Assembly: GCA_020744425.1 (NCBI GenBank)
Contig: JAGMUV010000019.1
Coordinates: 744,001-808,000 of the forward strand
Length of the DNA: 64,000 nt
Source: Dactylonectria macrodidyma
Taxonomy: Eukaryota; Ascomycota; Sordariomycetes; Hypocreales; Nectriaceae
Direction: 5' to 3'
The notes beneath the pieces are model-generated. The model saw nothing but the letters and a program-made list of their open reading frames with translations, searched no databases and was not told the DNA's origin. The translations under genes and the position numbers were made by a program. How positions within the stretch are numbered: the first letter of the stretch is position 1; every line of letters starts with the position of its first letter. Positions 12,490 through 21,131 of this stretch are shown in pieces.

Positions 12490-13941
12490 TCAAACATGAA
12501 TCTCGATTCCCAATTTGGAAGCACATCTCACTAAACTCTCCGCTTGCGCTGTCCGATAGATTGCATCAGCATCGCCAAGACTAGCTCCGAGGACGTTCTC
12601 CAATCCCTCAGCATCCGGATGGGTTTGCGTATCCCTCAGGGGAGACTTGGAGCCCAAGTTAGACTGAAAGATCCCGGCTGCTGAAAGAGGAAGAAAATCC
12701 TCATAGGTCATCGGGAACACTTCAACGAGGCCTTGCTCCAGGAGCGTATCGAGATTGAATGCCCGTTTAGGGAGCCTTGCCTTTGTGCCTTTGTCGGTCG
12801 TTTCGAAGGTGCAGTAGATTAAACCACGTCTTCTCAGCTCGCTCCAATCATCGGGATATTTCTTGAAGACCGTTCCAACCAGTTTGTCAAACTCTTCCGA
12901 ACTGGGATCTTGGGGATATTTTTCCGCTGCTATCATCGCCTCGTCAAGGAGCTCGTCGTACAGTCGCCTACCCTCCGGAGTGACGGCGGCGCCTCGCTCT
13001 TCGATTTCCCCGAACCGAGCACGGTGAGAGCCTTGTACCAGCGAGCTTGAAGCTAAATCGCCAGTGCCCAGGAACTTGATGGGTTCTTCAATGGCAAGGA
13101 AACTCGTTTGACGTAGGAGGATAGGGCACGATCTTGGAGGTGGGCCCTCAATTCTTTCTTTCACCATGAGCCCTTCCGCCTTCATTAGATCTTGTGCAGA
13201 TGTGATGCAGAGCGTGCGAGGAGTGAGGTGGTTGATGTGTGAACTCCGAAAGCAAGCAATGTCGGCCAGGATTGGATGCTCGTCTTTCAAGCACTGATAG
13301 TCGTCGTGTGAGGCAGCAGCGGTTCCATGCCAGCTAAAGGTCTTCATCGCCTCCGTCACGAGCCGGTGTCCCTGGTCTGGCGTCAACCTCCCACTCTGAG
13401 CATCGCCGAGGCTGAGGAGTTGCATGAGCTCGTCGGTAAAGATGTTGCGATTCGAAAGCAGCTCCAATGCCAGATCCCTGGCTCGGCGGTCTTTGATGAG
13501 TTCTGGCCGAAGAACGGAGGTGAAGACTCGAAACGGATTCTTATGCAGCGACACCTCCGTCTTTGGTCTGAAGCAGGTGGCATGCATGGGCAGACCGGCA
13601 GGAGAAAGGTCGTAGTATCCGACAGGGTATAGTCCGATAAGGGCAAATATCCGACGGACGGTGCGGAGCTCATGAGGCGTCCCCAATCTGATAGCCCCGT
13701 GCCTCTCAACATCAAGGCGAGAAGACGCAACATCTCCATAGCGCATAGCCATTACTTTGGGGTCGAGAGCACTACCGAGCGTCGACTGATTGACGTCTCC
13801 GACAATACGGACCAAGTCACCGTAGAGAGGAACCTCGGTCTTGTACATGGCCGACATGGCTAGTGTGAAGGAGGTTCGCAGGTCATCGCGGTTGACCCAC
13901 GAGACCTCGGATAAGGGACAACCAATTGCACTTGGAGCCAT
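12490..13941 (-). CDS. DUF1338 2-oxoadipate dioxygenase/decarboxylase (HglS-like)
   Basis: Members of this VOC-like Fe(II) family convert 2-oxoadipate to D-2-hydroxyglutarate with loss of CO2 (HglS/YdcJ in bacterial D-lysine catabolism). This is one uninterrupted exon of 483 aa, the usual family length. The hallmark block runs from RYGDVASSR (67) through ERHGAIRLGTP (79-89) to VGYYDLS-AGLPMHATCFRP (107-126). Likely metal ligands are His81, a His in SSHINHLTPR (235 or 238) and Glu312 in ARFGEIEERG; Arg85 fits the substrate-binding Arg. Absence of introns is unusual beside its multi-exon neighbours and fits either old transfer from bacteria or simple intron loss. A D-2-hydroxyacid dehydrogenase lies 743 bp upstream on the same strand, and GATA sites crowd the promoter. 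Together these suggest nitrogen-regulated lysine/2-oxoadipate breakdown (inference). Confidence 0.88.
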   Translation of the reverse strand: MAPSAIGCPLSEVSWVNRDDLRTSFTLAMSAMYKTEVPLYGDLVRIVGDVNQSTLGSALDPKVMAMRYGDVASSRLDVERHGAIRLGTPHELRTVRRIFALIGLYPVGYYDLSPAGLPMHATCFRPKTEVSLHKNPFRVFTSVLRPELIKDRRARDLALELLSNRNIFTDELMQLLSLGDAQSGRLTPDQGHRLVTEAMKTFSWHGTAAASHDDYQCLKDEHPILADIACFRSSHINHLTPRTLCITSAQDLMKAEGLMVKERIEGPPPRSCPILLRQTSFLAIEEPIKFLGTGDLASSSLVQGSHRARFGEIEERGAAVTPEGRRLYDELLDEAMIAAEKYPQDPSSEEFDKLVGTVFKKYPDDWSELRRRGLIYCTFETTDKGTKARLPKRAFNLDTLLEQGLVEVFPMTYEDFLPLSAAGIFQSNLGSKSPLRDTQTHPDAEGLENVLGASLGDADAIYRTAQAESLVRCASKLGIEIHV

Positions 13942-14684
13942 TGTGAATATTGAGAAGAGAATTAAAAAGATATGATGAAAAAGCCTTTGATCTGGGATAG
14001 TCGTGCCTTAAAGACATCGGGAGAAGCTGATATGAGATGCTGGAGGTGCGGATCTAAGTTGCCGTTATCTGTAACAAGATAAGCAGATACGATATCTGCC
14101 GATGACTCTTCAAAAGAGGCGTCACCGTCGATCTTTATCGACGAGTTAGATCTACACTTGTGATTCGCAATCCAGGCACAAGATAAAGCCCCGATCCTCC
14201 GAAGATAGCAGTCTTGTCATTCTATTCGTCGACATTATCGCGGCAAGCATCATGAAGCATGTCATTCCCGACTCGGTCGGTTTGCGACGGCCCTACGGCA
14301 ATGGTCCGGTTTCACAATTTCATCACCCAGCCGCCGCTCATTAGATCTATTTCTCCGCAATCACGAGTCGGGAATAACTACGGGCATTCGAACAAGATTT
14401 TATACTTATTATATTTTTGATGGACACCTAATGAAACAACCAGTGCTACTCATGCGTTCTGGCTGACCGAGCGCCATTGCTTCAACTATCCACTTGATGG
14501 AGTTAAATCTAGCTAGATTGATCTAGGTCTACGCTACACGGACACAGGATTTGCTAATCTCAGTCTTTGTAAAAGTTGCCCAAACTTACTGACATTGACT
14601 ACGAGTTTGTTCAGCAGCTCGATGGCGAATACGGGAGTGAACAATGATACGGCTATACTTCCCGTACATACTCCACGTTGATGT
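13942..14684. other. Spacer holding the HglS-like promoter
   Basis: The part nearest the HglS-like gene contains the GATA cluster listed separately. The remainder, up to the dehydrogenase stop at 14685, is AT-rich (for example 14395-14420) with no coding signal. Confidence 0.6.
14065..14186. promoter_or_regulatory. Cluster of four HGATAR (AreA/NIT2-type) sites
   Basis: TTATCT at 14065-14070, AGATAA at 14077-14082, TTATCG at 14135-14140 and AGATAA at 14181-14186 all match HGATAR on one strand or the other. They lie 124-245 bp upstream of the HglS-like ATG. The first two are only 6 bp apart and inverted, the arrangement preferred by nitrogen-regulatory GATA factors. A further half-match (AGATAC, GATATCTGCC) follows at 14085-14100. 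Confidence 0.5.
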
Positions 14685-15770
14685 TTAAGATATCTCGTTT
14701 ACAGGCGCAATCGGACGTCCGGTCTTGAACAACGCCTTAATGTTCTCGAAGCATTCCCTTTCTCCCTTTTGGAATGCCAAGTCAGTCAGCCCTCCCACAT
14801 GAGGCTGGATGGTGACTTTGTCGCTGGTTTTAAAGTAGCTGTCAATGTCCGGCTCGTTCCAAAACACATCCAGCCCGGCCCTTGCAACCTTGCCACTCTC
14901 GAGCGCGGCGATGAGAGCAGGCTCGTCGACCACGGCACCGCGGGACGTGTTGACGATAAACGACCCATCCTTCATTGCCGAAAACTCCCTGGTCGAGATG
15001 AGGTTCTTCGTCTCAGCGTTTAGCGGGCAGTTTATGGACACGACGTCGGACTGGCCGAGCAGCTCGTGCAGGGAAGTGCAGTATGTTGCATTATACCTGG
15101 CTTCGTCGTCGGCGCTCAACTGCCGACGATTGTAGTACTTGATGCGCATGTTGAAGGCATCCGCCCGCTTCGCCAGATGCTTGCCGATGGCGCCCATGCC
15201 AACGATTCCCAGCGTCATGCCCGAAGGATCCTTACTGGGAACGACGGGATCTTTCCACAGACCCTCGCGCGCACAGCGCTCAGCTCGAGACGTGTCTCGC
15301 ACGACGGCCAGGGTCAGAAAAAAGGACATGTCGGCCGTCGCCTCTGCGACCGCGTCAAGGCTGTTGCAGAACCAGATATTATTCTGCGTCAGCCATTCGA
15401 TATCGAAGTCATCGTACCCTGCGGCAGCGGATGCAATGATGCGACAGTGCGGGGTGAGGGGTTTAAACATGGCCTCGTTGAATGGATGATACGGGCCTCT
15501 GCCCATCCGGATAATGAAAGCATCGATAGGGCCGTGTTTTTCTATCATTGCCGGCAACTGTTCCAGCGTTTCTTGGTGGTTCTTCACATCAAGAACCTGT
15601 TTACGATATAGTGTCAGCTGCGAGGCTTTGGCTTGACACAGATTGATTCGTGTACAGACCTGGTAGTCAAAGTCCTTCTTGAACTCGGCCAAGTAGTCAT
15701 CGCCGACAAACTTGGGAGTTCCCAGTGCCACTACCCGTGGCTTTCTACCACCAAGTAATGCTTGGGCCAT
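14685..15770 (-). CDS. D-isomer-specific 2-hydroxyacid dehydrogenase
   Basis: NAD(P)-dependent reductase/dehydrogenase of 2-oxo/2-hydroxy acids, close in type to fungal D-mandelate dehydrogenases. Exons complement(15660..15770) and complement(14685..15596) give 340 aa. Rossmann glycine motif GIVGMGAIG lies at 167-175. Catalytic Arg256 is in NTSRGAVVDE, Glu285 in FWNEPD and His303 in QPHVGG. The 63-nt intron is a multiple of three, has no stop and a weak donor (GTCTGT); removing it joins FDYQ to VLDVKNHQET as the family expects. An in-frame ATG at 15899 would add 43 residues. I prefer 15770 because a TATAAAT sits only 28 bp before 15899. Next to the HglS-like gene it may act on 2-hydroxyglutarate or 2-oxoadipate, but substrate is not readable here. 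Confidence 0.9.
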   Translation of the reverse strand: MAQALLGGRKPRVVALGTPKFVGDDYLAEFKKDFDYQVCTRINLCQAKASQLTLYRKQVLDVKNHQETLEQLPAMIEKHGPIDAFIIRMGRGPYHPFNEAMFKPLTPHCRIIASAAAGYDDFDIEWLTQNNIWFCNSLDAVAEATADMSFFLTLAVVRDTSRAERCAREGLWKDPVVPSKDPSGMTLGIVGMGAIGKHLAKRADAFNMRIKYYNRRQLSADDEARYNATYCTSLHELLGQSDVVSINCPLNAETKNLISTREFSAMKDGSFIVNTSRGAVVDEPALIAALESGKVARAGLDVFWNEPDIDSYFKTSDKVTIQPHVGGLTDLAFQKGERECFENIKALFKTGRPIAPVNEIS

Positions 15771-15926
15771 GACTATGGTGAGCTGTTTCTGAACGAAAAG
15801 GGGTTGGTCTTTCGGTCCAGCGGTCTCTAAAGACGATTCCGACCTGACGATGGGCAGAATAGGGCAGAATGCGGACTTGGGTACAAGTGTCGTTACCATA
15901 GCGAGCTAGACTGATGTAGGCGCCTA

Positions 15927-15933
15927 ATTTATA
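15927..15933 (-). promoter_or_regulatory. TATA box of the 2-hydroxyacid dehydrogenase gene
   Basis: TATAAAT on the minus strand lies 157 bp before the chosen ATG (15770) and 28 bp before the alternative ATG (15899). The distance argues that transcription starts close to or downstream of 15899, so the shorter protein is favoured. Confidence 0.45.
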
Positions 15934-17178
15934 GCGGGCTACAGTGACTGCAATTTTACCTCTTAATGGATTTCAGTGGGTGCAGCCCTCTAGTGTGACA
16001 TTGCGTAGGACCATTGGCGCCCTGTCCGCCATCCTTTCACTGTACAGTTTCAGGCCAAAGTGCCTATACAACTCTACGAGCATACAAACCGGCAAATTGA
16101 ATACGTCTTAAAGGTCGCATGTAACATATCTCAATCTAATGAATTATGTAGCCCTTCTTTACCCCAAGTTCTAAATTGTGATTTAATTTTTACTGACCCT
16201 TTGAAGAAAGAAAACACCTTATGTGCTAATACTGTATGTATCATAAATTAAGCCACAACAGCTATATTAGTACTAAATTAGGAAGTAAAACATAACTGAA
16301 AAAGGCCATCAAGTGAACTAAATAACGCCATAAATTACTTTAATTTATTAAAGTGATCAAAATAATACTAAGGATAAGTAATAAGTGAATGCTTCATGGC
16401 GTCTGGTGTTTTCTGCCACCTCTTGCCACCCTTATGAATAAAGTGACTAACGAAGTCTCAACACAATCTGTTGGGTTTCAGTATTAAAGTAGCAGTGTAC
16501 GCAGACTTTGACCCGAGACTACACAATGTGCGAGATTCTCGTCCGGCTAGGGCTCGGTCTGCATCATCATTGTACGAAGACAAAAATTTTGAGGTTTTTG
16601 TCTCCCAAAAATCTTAGACCTGCGAGTCAATGTTGCAGAGCCTCACAGATCATGCGGCAATTACTGGAAGGATGCACGATAGCTAGGAAAAGTTGACGGC
16701 ATTCATCAACAACTTGGTTGAAAGAACTAAAGCAAGTCCCGCAATGGCAGGCAGTCTGTCCAACACAAACATCAACCGTGGTCTAGAGTACGCTACAGCT
16801 CACAAGGAGCTGACATCACCCATCAATCACTCCTCATTCTCTAGCTGTGGTGGGACATAACCTCTTTCCACTTACTAGCTTCTCAGATTCAGGAAAAGGG
16901 GATGGGCAGAATTTGTTTCACCGGGCGTCTACAGCCACGCCATCCTCCGGTTCGAGACGACAGCTGTATTGGGAAATTGCGTGGTTGATTTCTCAATGCA
17001 TTCCGCGAAGACATGGCAACCACACATCGATGTCCCACATACTGGCTTGGACAAAGACCCAGAGTCGATTGCTGACCAGCCTCGATGTTACAGCGCAAGT
17101 AATACCGAAAAGTGCCTACAAAAAAAACACGTACTTTTATCTTGCTGCTCCTGTCCAGGTCTGGTTGGACATCCTGAC

Positions 17179-17179
17179 G

Positions 17180-17228
<49 letters not shown>
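17179..17228 (+). repeat. (GTT)n microsatellite, about 16.7 units
   Basis: Fifty bases of uninterrupted GTT trinucleotide lie 37 bp before the first tRNA-Trp-like gene. Any frame reads as homopolymeric Val, Leu or Cys, so open frames across it are artefacts. It is long enough to be length-variable between strains. Confidence 0.95.
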
Positions 17229-17264
17229 ACATAATGATATTTTCTTCGACTGGGAACATCAATT

Positions 17265-17356
17265 GGGGGGTTAGTTCAGTTGGTAGAATATGAGATTCCA
17301 GCGATTACAAGTCGAGAGATTCCTCAAGGTCATCGGTTCAAATCCGGTATCCCTCA
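17265..17356 (+). tRNA. tRNA-Trp(CCA)-like, diverged copy with 19-nt intron
   Basis: Acceptor stem 17265-17271 pairs with 17349-17355 (G-T at two positions). The D stem is GTTC/GAAT with a wobble. Anticodon CCA is at 17298-17300, and the T arm is ATCGG/CCGGT with one G-T pair. The intron would be 17302-17320, after position 37. Stems are weaker than in the copy at 17956, and the anticodon stem ends in an A-C mismatch shared by all three copies. TTTTT near 17369 could end transcription. It may be a pseudogene. Confidence 0.5.
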
Positions 17357-17449
17357 TTGCCATCACTTTTTGCTGGGCTTAATCACTTGTCGCTCGCCCA
17401 GCTGTATAGTACGATTTCGTCTCGCCTCTTTCAACAAACAGCTCTGATT

Positions 17450-17531
17450 GGGGGATTAGTTCAGCGGTAGAATGTCAGATTCCAGTATGTGAAATTCCTG
17501 AAGGTCACCGGTTCAAATCCGGTATCCCTCA
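17450..17531 (+). tRNA. tRNA-Trp(CCA)-like, second copy with 10-nt intron
   Basis: The acceptor stem GGGGGAT/ATCCCTC is good, with one G-T pair. The D arm is GTTC...GAAT, anticodon CCA is at 17482-17484, and the intron is 17486-17495. The T arm ACCGG/CCGGT is perfect with a TTCAAAT loop. Without the intron it is 72 nt. A T10 run follows directly, a strong RNA polymerase III stop. The anticodon stem TCAGA/CCTGA has an A-C mismatch at 31-39. Confidence 0.62.
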
Positions 17532-17541
17532 TTTTTTTTTT
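17532..17541 (+). terminator. RNA polymerase III terminator (T10)
   Basis: Ten T residues begin one base after the discriminator base of the second tRNA-Trp-like gene, with a second T run a few bases on. Confidence 0.7.
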
Positions 17542-17761
17542 AGATTTTTTTCATTTTTTCTTGAGCATGGTTGATCACACAACCACATATTGGTCTTCGC
17601 ACAACCAACCACCACGTAAGGTTAACTCCCCTACCAAGCCGCGACCAATCCAACTGATGTCGACAATAAGATCATGAGGCAATAATAATACAGGGTGCAG
17701 ACGAACGAGGGGAGGACGAGGAGGGTATTGTTGATGCGTTCCCTGGAGTACCCGTTTTGGG

Positions 17762-17853
17762 ATTGTGGGGCAAGCCGCCTCCCGAAAAGGTGGTTGGCGG
17801 GCTGCCCCACAATAGACCCTCAGTTGTGGTTGGTCGGCGGGTCGCCCCACAAT
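17762..17853. repeat. Repeated hairpin element between tRNA copies
   Basis: The arm at 17762-17779 (ATTGTGGGGCAAGCCGCC) is an 18-nt inverted copy of 17796-17813, with two mismatches. A third arm at 17836-17853 repeats the second in the same orientation with two differences. Both right arms are preceded by GGTTGG. The unit looks like a small foldback element that duplicated one arm. The surrounding gene-free stretch, 17542-17955, contains nothing else I can name. Confidence 0.65.
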
Positions 17854-17955
17854 GCCAAGGAACACGCTTGTTTTTACCACCTCACGTTCTCACATCCATC
17901 GCGTCGTATTATATGAGACAATTAATTGTCGCTCAACACAACCAAGAAACCAATC

Positions 17956-18038
17956 GGGGGGCTGGCGCAACGGTAGCGCGTCAGATTCCAGTAATAGGAA
18001 TTTCCTGAAGGTTACCGGTTCAAATCCGGTGTCCCTCA
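17956..18038 (+). tRNA. tRNA-Trp (anticodon CCA) with 11-nt intron
   Basis: This is the best of three tandem copies. Its D arm (TGGCGCAACGGTAGCGCG) is identical to the widespread eukaryotic tRNA-Trp D arm. The acceptor stem 17956-17962 pairs with 18031-18037 with two G-T pairs, the anticodon CCA is at 17988-17990, and the T stem ACCGG/CCGGT is perfect. The intron 17992-18002 lies after base 37, the standard place. Mature length is 72 nt before CCA addition. The A31-C39 mismatch is present here as well. A T7 run occurs about 45 bases downstream. Confidence 0.75.
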
Positions 18039-18781
18039 CGATTTGTACAGACCTCTGGGCGGATTCCCGCCAGGTCGCAATATTTTTTTGGACCTCTTCT
18101 CCAACGGCGGCCCTCCCCCTCCTCTCTTCTTTCTACATTTACGTAAGTGAAAACTCTATACCCTGAGCATAACTCAACTGACAAGTTATCGCAATTGCCA
18201 TCGCAGCAGAACCAGATTGCTCAGATGCAAGGCGTTCGTGACGAGGCAACCAAGATTTCAGTGCACAGTCAGAGCAACCATTCTTACTTAAATGCCTGCG
18301 AGGTTCATCCTGTTCTGGCCTAATAACTGAGAGCGTTGCGAGGTTATGGCATAGGCTCCTATTTGCGTCCGACCCGGAATGGGAACTTTGGCCAGCCAGT
18401 AGTAGCCTTCATACCCATCTAGGGAAGATAAATCTTCCGAGTTCATTGATTCAATGTAAACACGGGTCTTGTCGGAAAAGGACAAGTTTCTCATTCTATG
18501 TTGTCAAACCAAAGGTGATGGATGAGGTGTGGAGAAATTTTGTCGCAGCGGCCTCCCAGAACTAGGGACATTTTTGACGATTGTCTAACGGTAGTATTCA
18601 ACAGCATATAGATAGAATGAGAAGAAGTTAAGAGGGACGAGTCTTTAATGGCTCATGAACTATCCGAGTAGGGTAAAGCAATCAGATATACATATCCAGC
18701 GCCACCAGTTATCCTCTATCAATGACCAATCCTATGTCATGCAACCCCTCAGGAAGATGCATGGAAACAATGTCAACCCAT
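18039..18781. other. Spacer between the tRNA cluster and the PP2C gene
   Basis: It holds the 3' flank of the PP2C gene. A 68-codon ATG frame at 18288-18494 on the minus strand shows no motif, so I do not call it. No RNA gene or repeat is seen. Confidence 0.5.
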
Positions 18782-20422
18782 CTACCGGTGCTCTCTAACG
18801 CCAAACGCTCTCCTCCACCCGTTAGTCTGGTACGGGTCCCTGAAGAAAATGACCTGCACGGTCATGTCATCCCTCACGTTGCGGCTCATGGGCGCGTAGG
18901 TGGTGACAGCGCCAAGGAACAGTTGGCGTCTCGAGCCGCCCAGGGCGTTTTTGACCAAGCACACAGCCGCGCTGTCGAGATCCTCGATGGCAAAGTGCTC
19001 GGGCGTAGCCGTCCAGCCGTCGCCGAGCCGGCCGCTGTGCTTGGTCTCCTTGACGGGCTCGGGGCGGCCGGCGCGCTTGGCGGCCAGCCAGCGCGACACG
19101 CAGGCAACGGCGTCTTCGTTGCTGATGGTATCCCAGAGGCCGTCGGACGCGAGGATGACAAAGTCGTCGGTGCGGACCTGGCGCGTCGTCACCTCGGGCT
19201 CGGCGGACATGTAGGGGGGCGTCTTGTAGCTGGGCCGTGGGGTCGTGCCGTAAAAGTCTTCCTTGGCAGTCGTGATGAGCTCCTTGGTCCACTTCCAGCG
19301 GTGGTCGCCAAAGGCCCGCGTCACGGCCAGGCCGAGGAGCCGGCCGGAAACGGGGCTCAGGATGTCGTCCTTTTCACCGGGGTGCTCGCGGTCGATGCGA
19401 TCGACTTCGCCCTTGTTGAAGCCCGTTTGGTCGACGCTCAGCTGGTCGGCCTCAAACTGCTGAGACTTATCGGACCAGGCTCCGCGGACGGCACGGGAGT
19501 CTCCAGTTACGGCGGTGCGCAGGGTAGACGTCTGGGGATCATAGATGGAGAGAAGGGCGCAAGAGCCAGCAATGGCTGGGGCTATGGCGGAGATGACCTC
19601 GGCGGCACCGGGATCGTAGCCGGCCTTGACTGCATCGGTAGCATCAGCGGTGATGCGGTCGTCGAGACGAACAAATGCGTTCTTGATGGCCTCATCTACC
19701 AGGTTGCCAGAAGTAGACGACGCGACCCGCGACAAAGCCGCCGAGACATACGATACTAGGGACTGCTTCAACACCTTGGACGTAGCCCAGCCACTGTATA
19801 TCCGAATCAGTTCCAACTCCATTCAACGCCTCTTCACTCAGCGAACTTACGCATGCCCATCATAAACCCCCGAATACAGAGTCTTCGATCCACCAACGCC
19901 CTTGGCCACGGCGAGATCCCACTCATCCTCGACCGGGTGGTTGCTCGCGACACGAACCACGTCTACACGACCCTGCACCTTGTCCTGGCCCTCAAAGACG
20001 AAGCTGCGGGACTCCCTGCGCAGTTTCGCATTCGCAGCCTCGAGGTCGAGGACCTCGACGGGCGACTCAACGGGAACCAGCTCTTCCGACGCAGCGGCCT
20101 CGAGGGGAGGTACGGGAGAGGGGCTGGATTCACGCACATTGTCGTACACGGTCCATACAATCTGGATAGCCACAGCCAAGAGAATGAGCCTCCTCCACTC
20201 CTGACGAGTCTTGGGTACCTCTTCCCACAACCGCCTCTTGGTGCGCTCCCACTTGGAATCCCTGGCCGCCTCGGCGCTAGAACGGAGGGTTTTGGTCGGT
20301 GAGGGCTTGGGCTGAGGCGCGCCAGTTGATGAGAGGCGCGCCCACGTCAGAGGCGGCACTCGCACCGCGCGGTTGCGCAAAATTTGCGTCGCCCAGGCAT
20401 TGCCCGTGGGCCTGCGAAGCAT
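18782..20422 (-). CDS. PP2C-family protein phosphatase, mitochondrial (Ptc5/PDP-like)
   Basis: Mg/Mn-dependent Ser/Thr phosphatase; the mitochondrial members act on pyruvate dehydrogenase E1 and related targets. Exons complement(19851..20422) and complement(18782..19793) give 527 aa. The first 30 residues (MLRRPTGNAW then Arg-rich, no acidic residues) look like a mitochondrial presequence. A TM helix follows at about 78-95 (RRLILLAVAIQIVWTVYDNV). The catalytic domain shows DGHAGW at about 188-193 across the splice site, AVTGDSRAVRG, GRLLGLAVTRAFGD, LASDGLWD and a final DDMTV. The intron is 57 nt with donor GTAAGT. The presequence-TM-phosphatase order fits an intermembrane-space or inner-membrane enzyme such as yeast Ptc5. 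The exact substrate is inference. An upstream ATG-less extension is open, so ATG 20422 is the start. Confidence 0.9.
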
Positions 20423-21131
20423 GGTGTTGTTGTACCTGTTGCTGCGCTTGCAGTCACCGCCGTGAATCTGCTCGTGAAGGCCGGATGAGATTCTCCGGGA
20501 CAAGCTAGATCTAGGTTGGTACGTAACAAAGCGCGGGCCGTTGAATGATTAGAAGAGGGAAAAAAATGCAAAAAGGATAAAAAGCACCCCGACACCGGCT
20601 TGGAAAGACGTCGCGTGAGACCAGAGAGGCGGTTGCGTGCAAGGAGTTTGTTGAGTTGTCTCACGGTGTACGCTGCACTAGATACCTTATTTAGGTAGTA
20701 GATAGCGGGCGTCGGACAGCTCTCCAAAAATTATCTGGCTACCCTGCACCCGACAGGGTTCTGTCACGGCTTCATTGATTTGACATCATAAACAGCAGAT
20801 TCCATATGCGCTTCTGATGCGAACTCGCTCTCATTAGTTTGGGACGGAAAACCTTGCTCTGATGATTGTCGCATCATCGCTACGCTGGCTTGGGCCTCTC
20901 TTGCCTGCAACAATGGTGTAGATTGCATGTATGAGATGTGTATATCGTTCATTTTCTCAGTCCACATGACACACATCTCATCATCATGAAGCACATCATT
21001 CAATGACACAGCGAAGGCGCAAAATTGTACGATGCACGTAAGAGGAATCACGCATTCATTGCCTGTAGACCCAGATATGTACAACGCCATAACCGAAACC
21101 CAATGGTAAGTAACCGCCATCGAAAATAGTT
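20423..21131. other. Spacer, promoter of PP2C gene and 3' flank of SSF1
   Basis: No gene is supported. A 126-codon minus-strand frame overlapping the PP2C start is in another reading frame and lacks motifs. The stretch from 20764 to 21131 on the minus strand is open in part but is most likely the SSF1 3' UTR. Confidence 0.5.

Larger units (their letters stand above)
15771..17264. other. AT-rich intergenic region
   Basis: From about 16060 to 16420 the sequence is strongly AT-rich and TpA-rich, with a perfect 7-bp inverted repeat ACTTTAA/TTAAAGT at 16337-16354. It reads like a decayed or RIP-affected segment next to the tRNA cluster. No open frame resembles a protein. Beyond 16420 composition returns to average. 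Confidence 0.5.

Noticed and set aside
17179..17228. Repeat considered as a CRISPR-like or coding repeat
   Set aside because: It is a simple trinucleotide microsatellite in a eukaryotic genome with no spacers.
18288..18494. 68-codon ATG frame downstream of the PP2C gene
   Set aside because: Too short and without any recognisable feature; chance length in this region.
18722..19759. 345-codon plus-strand frame opposite the PP2C gene
   Set aside because: Antisense shadow; the minus strand has all PP2C motifs and a sound splice junction.
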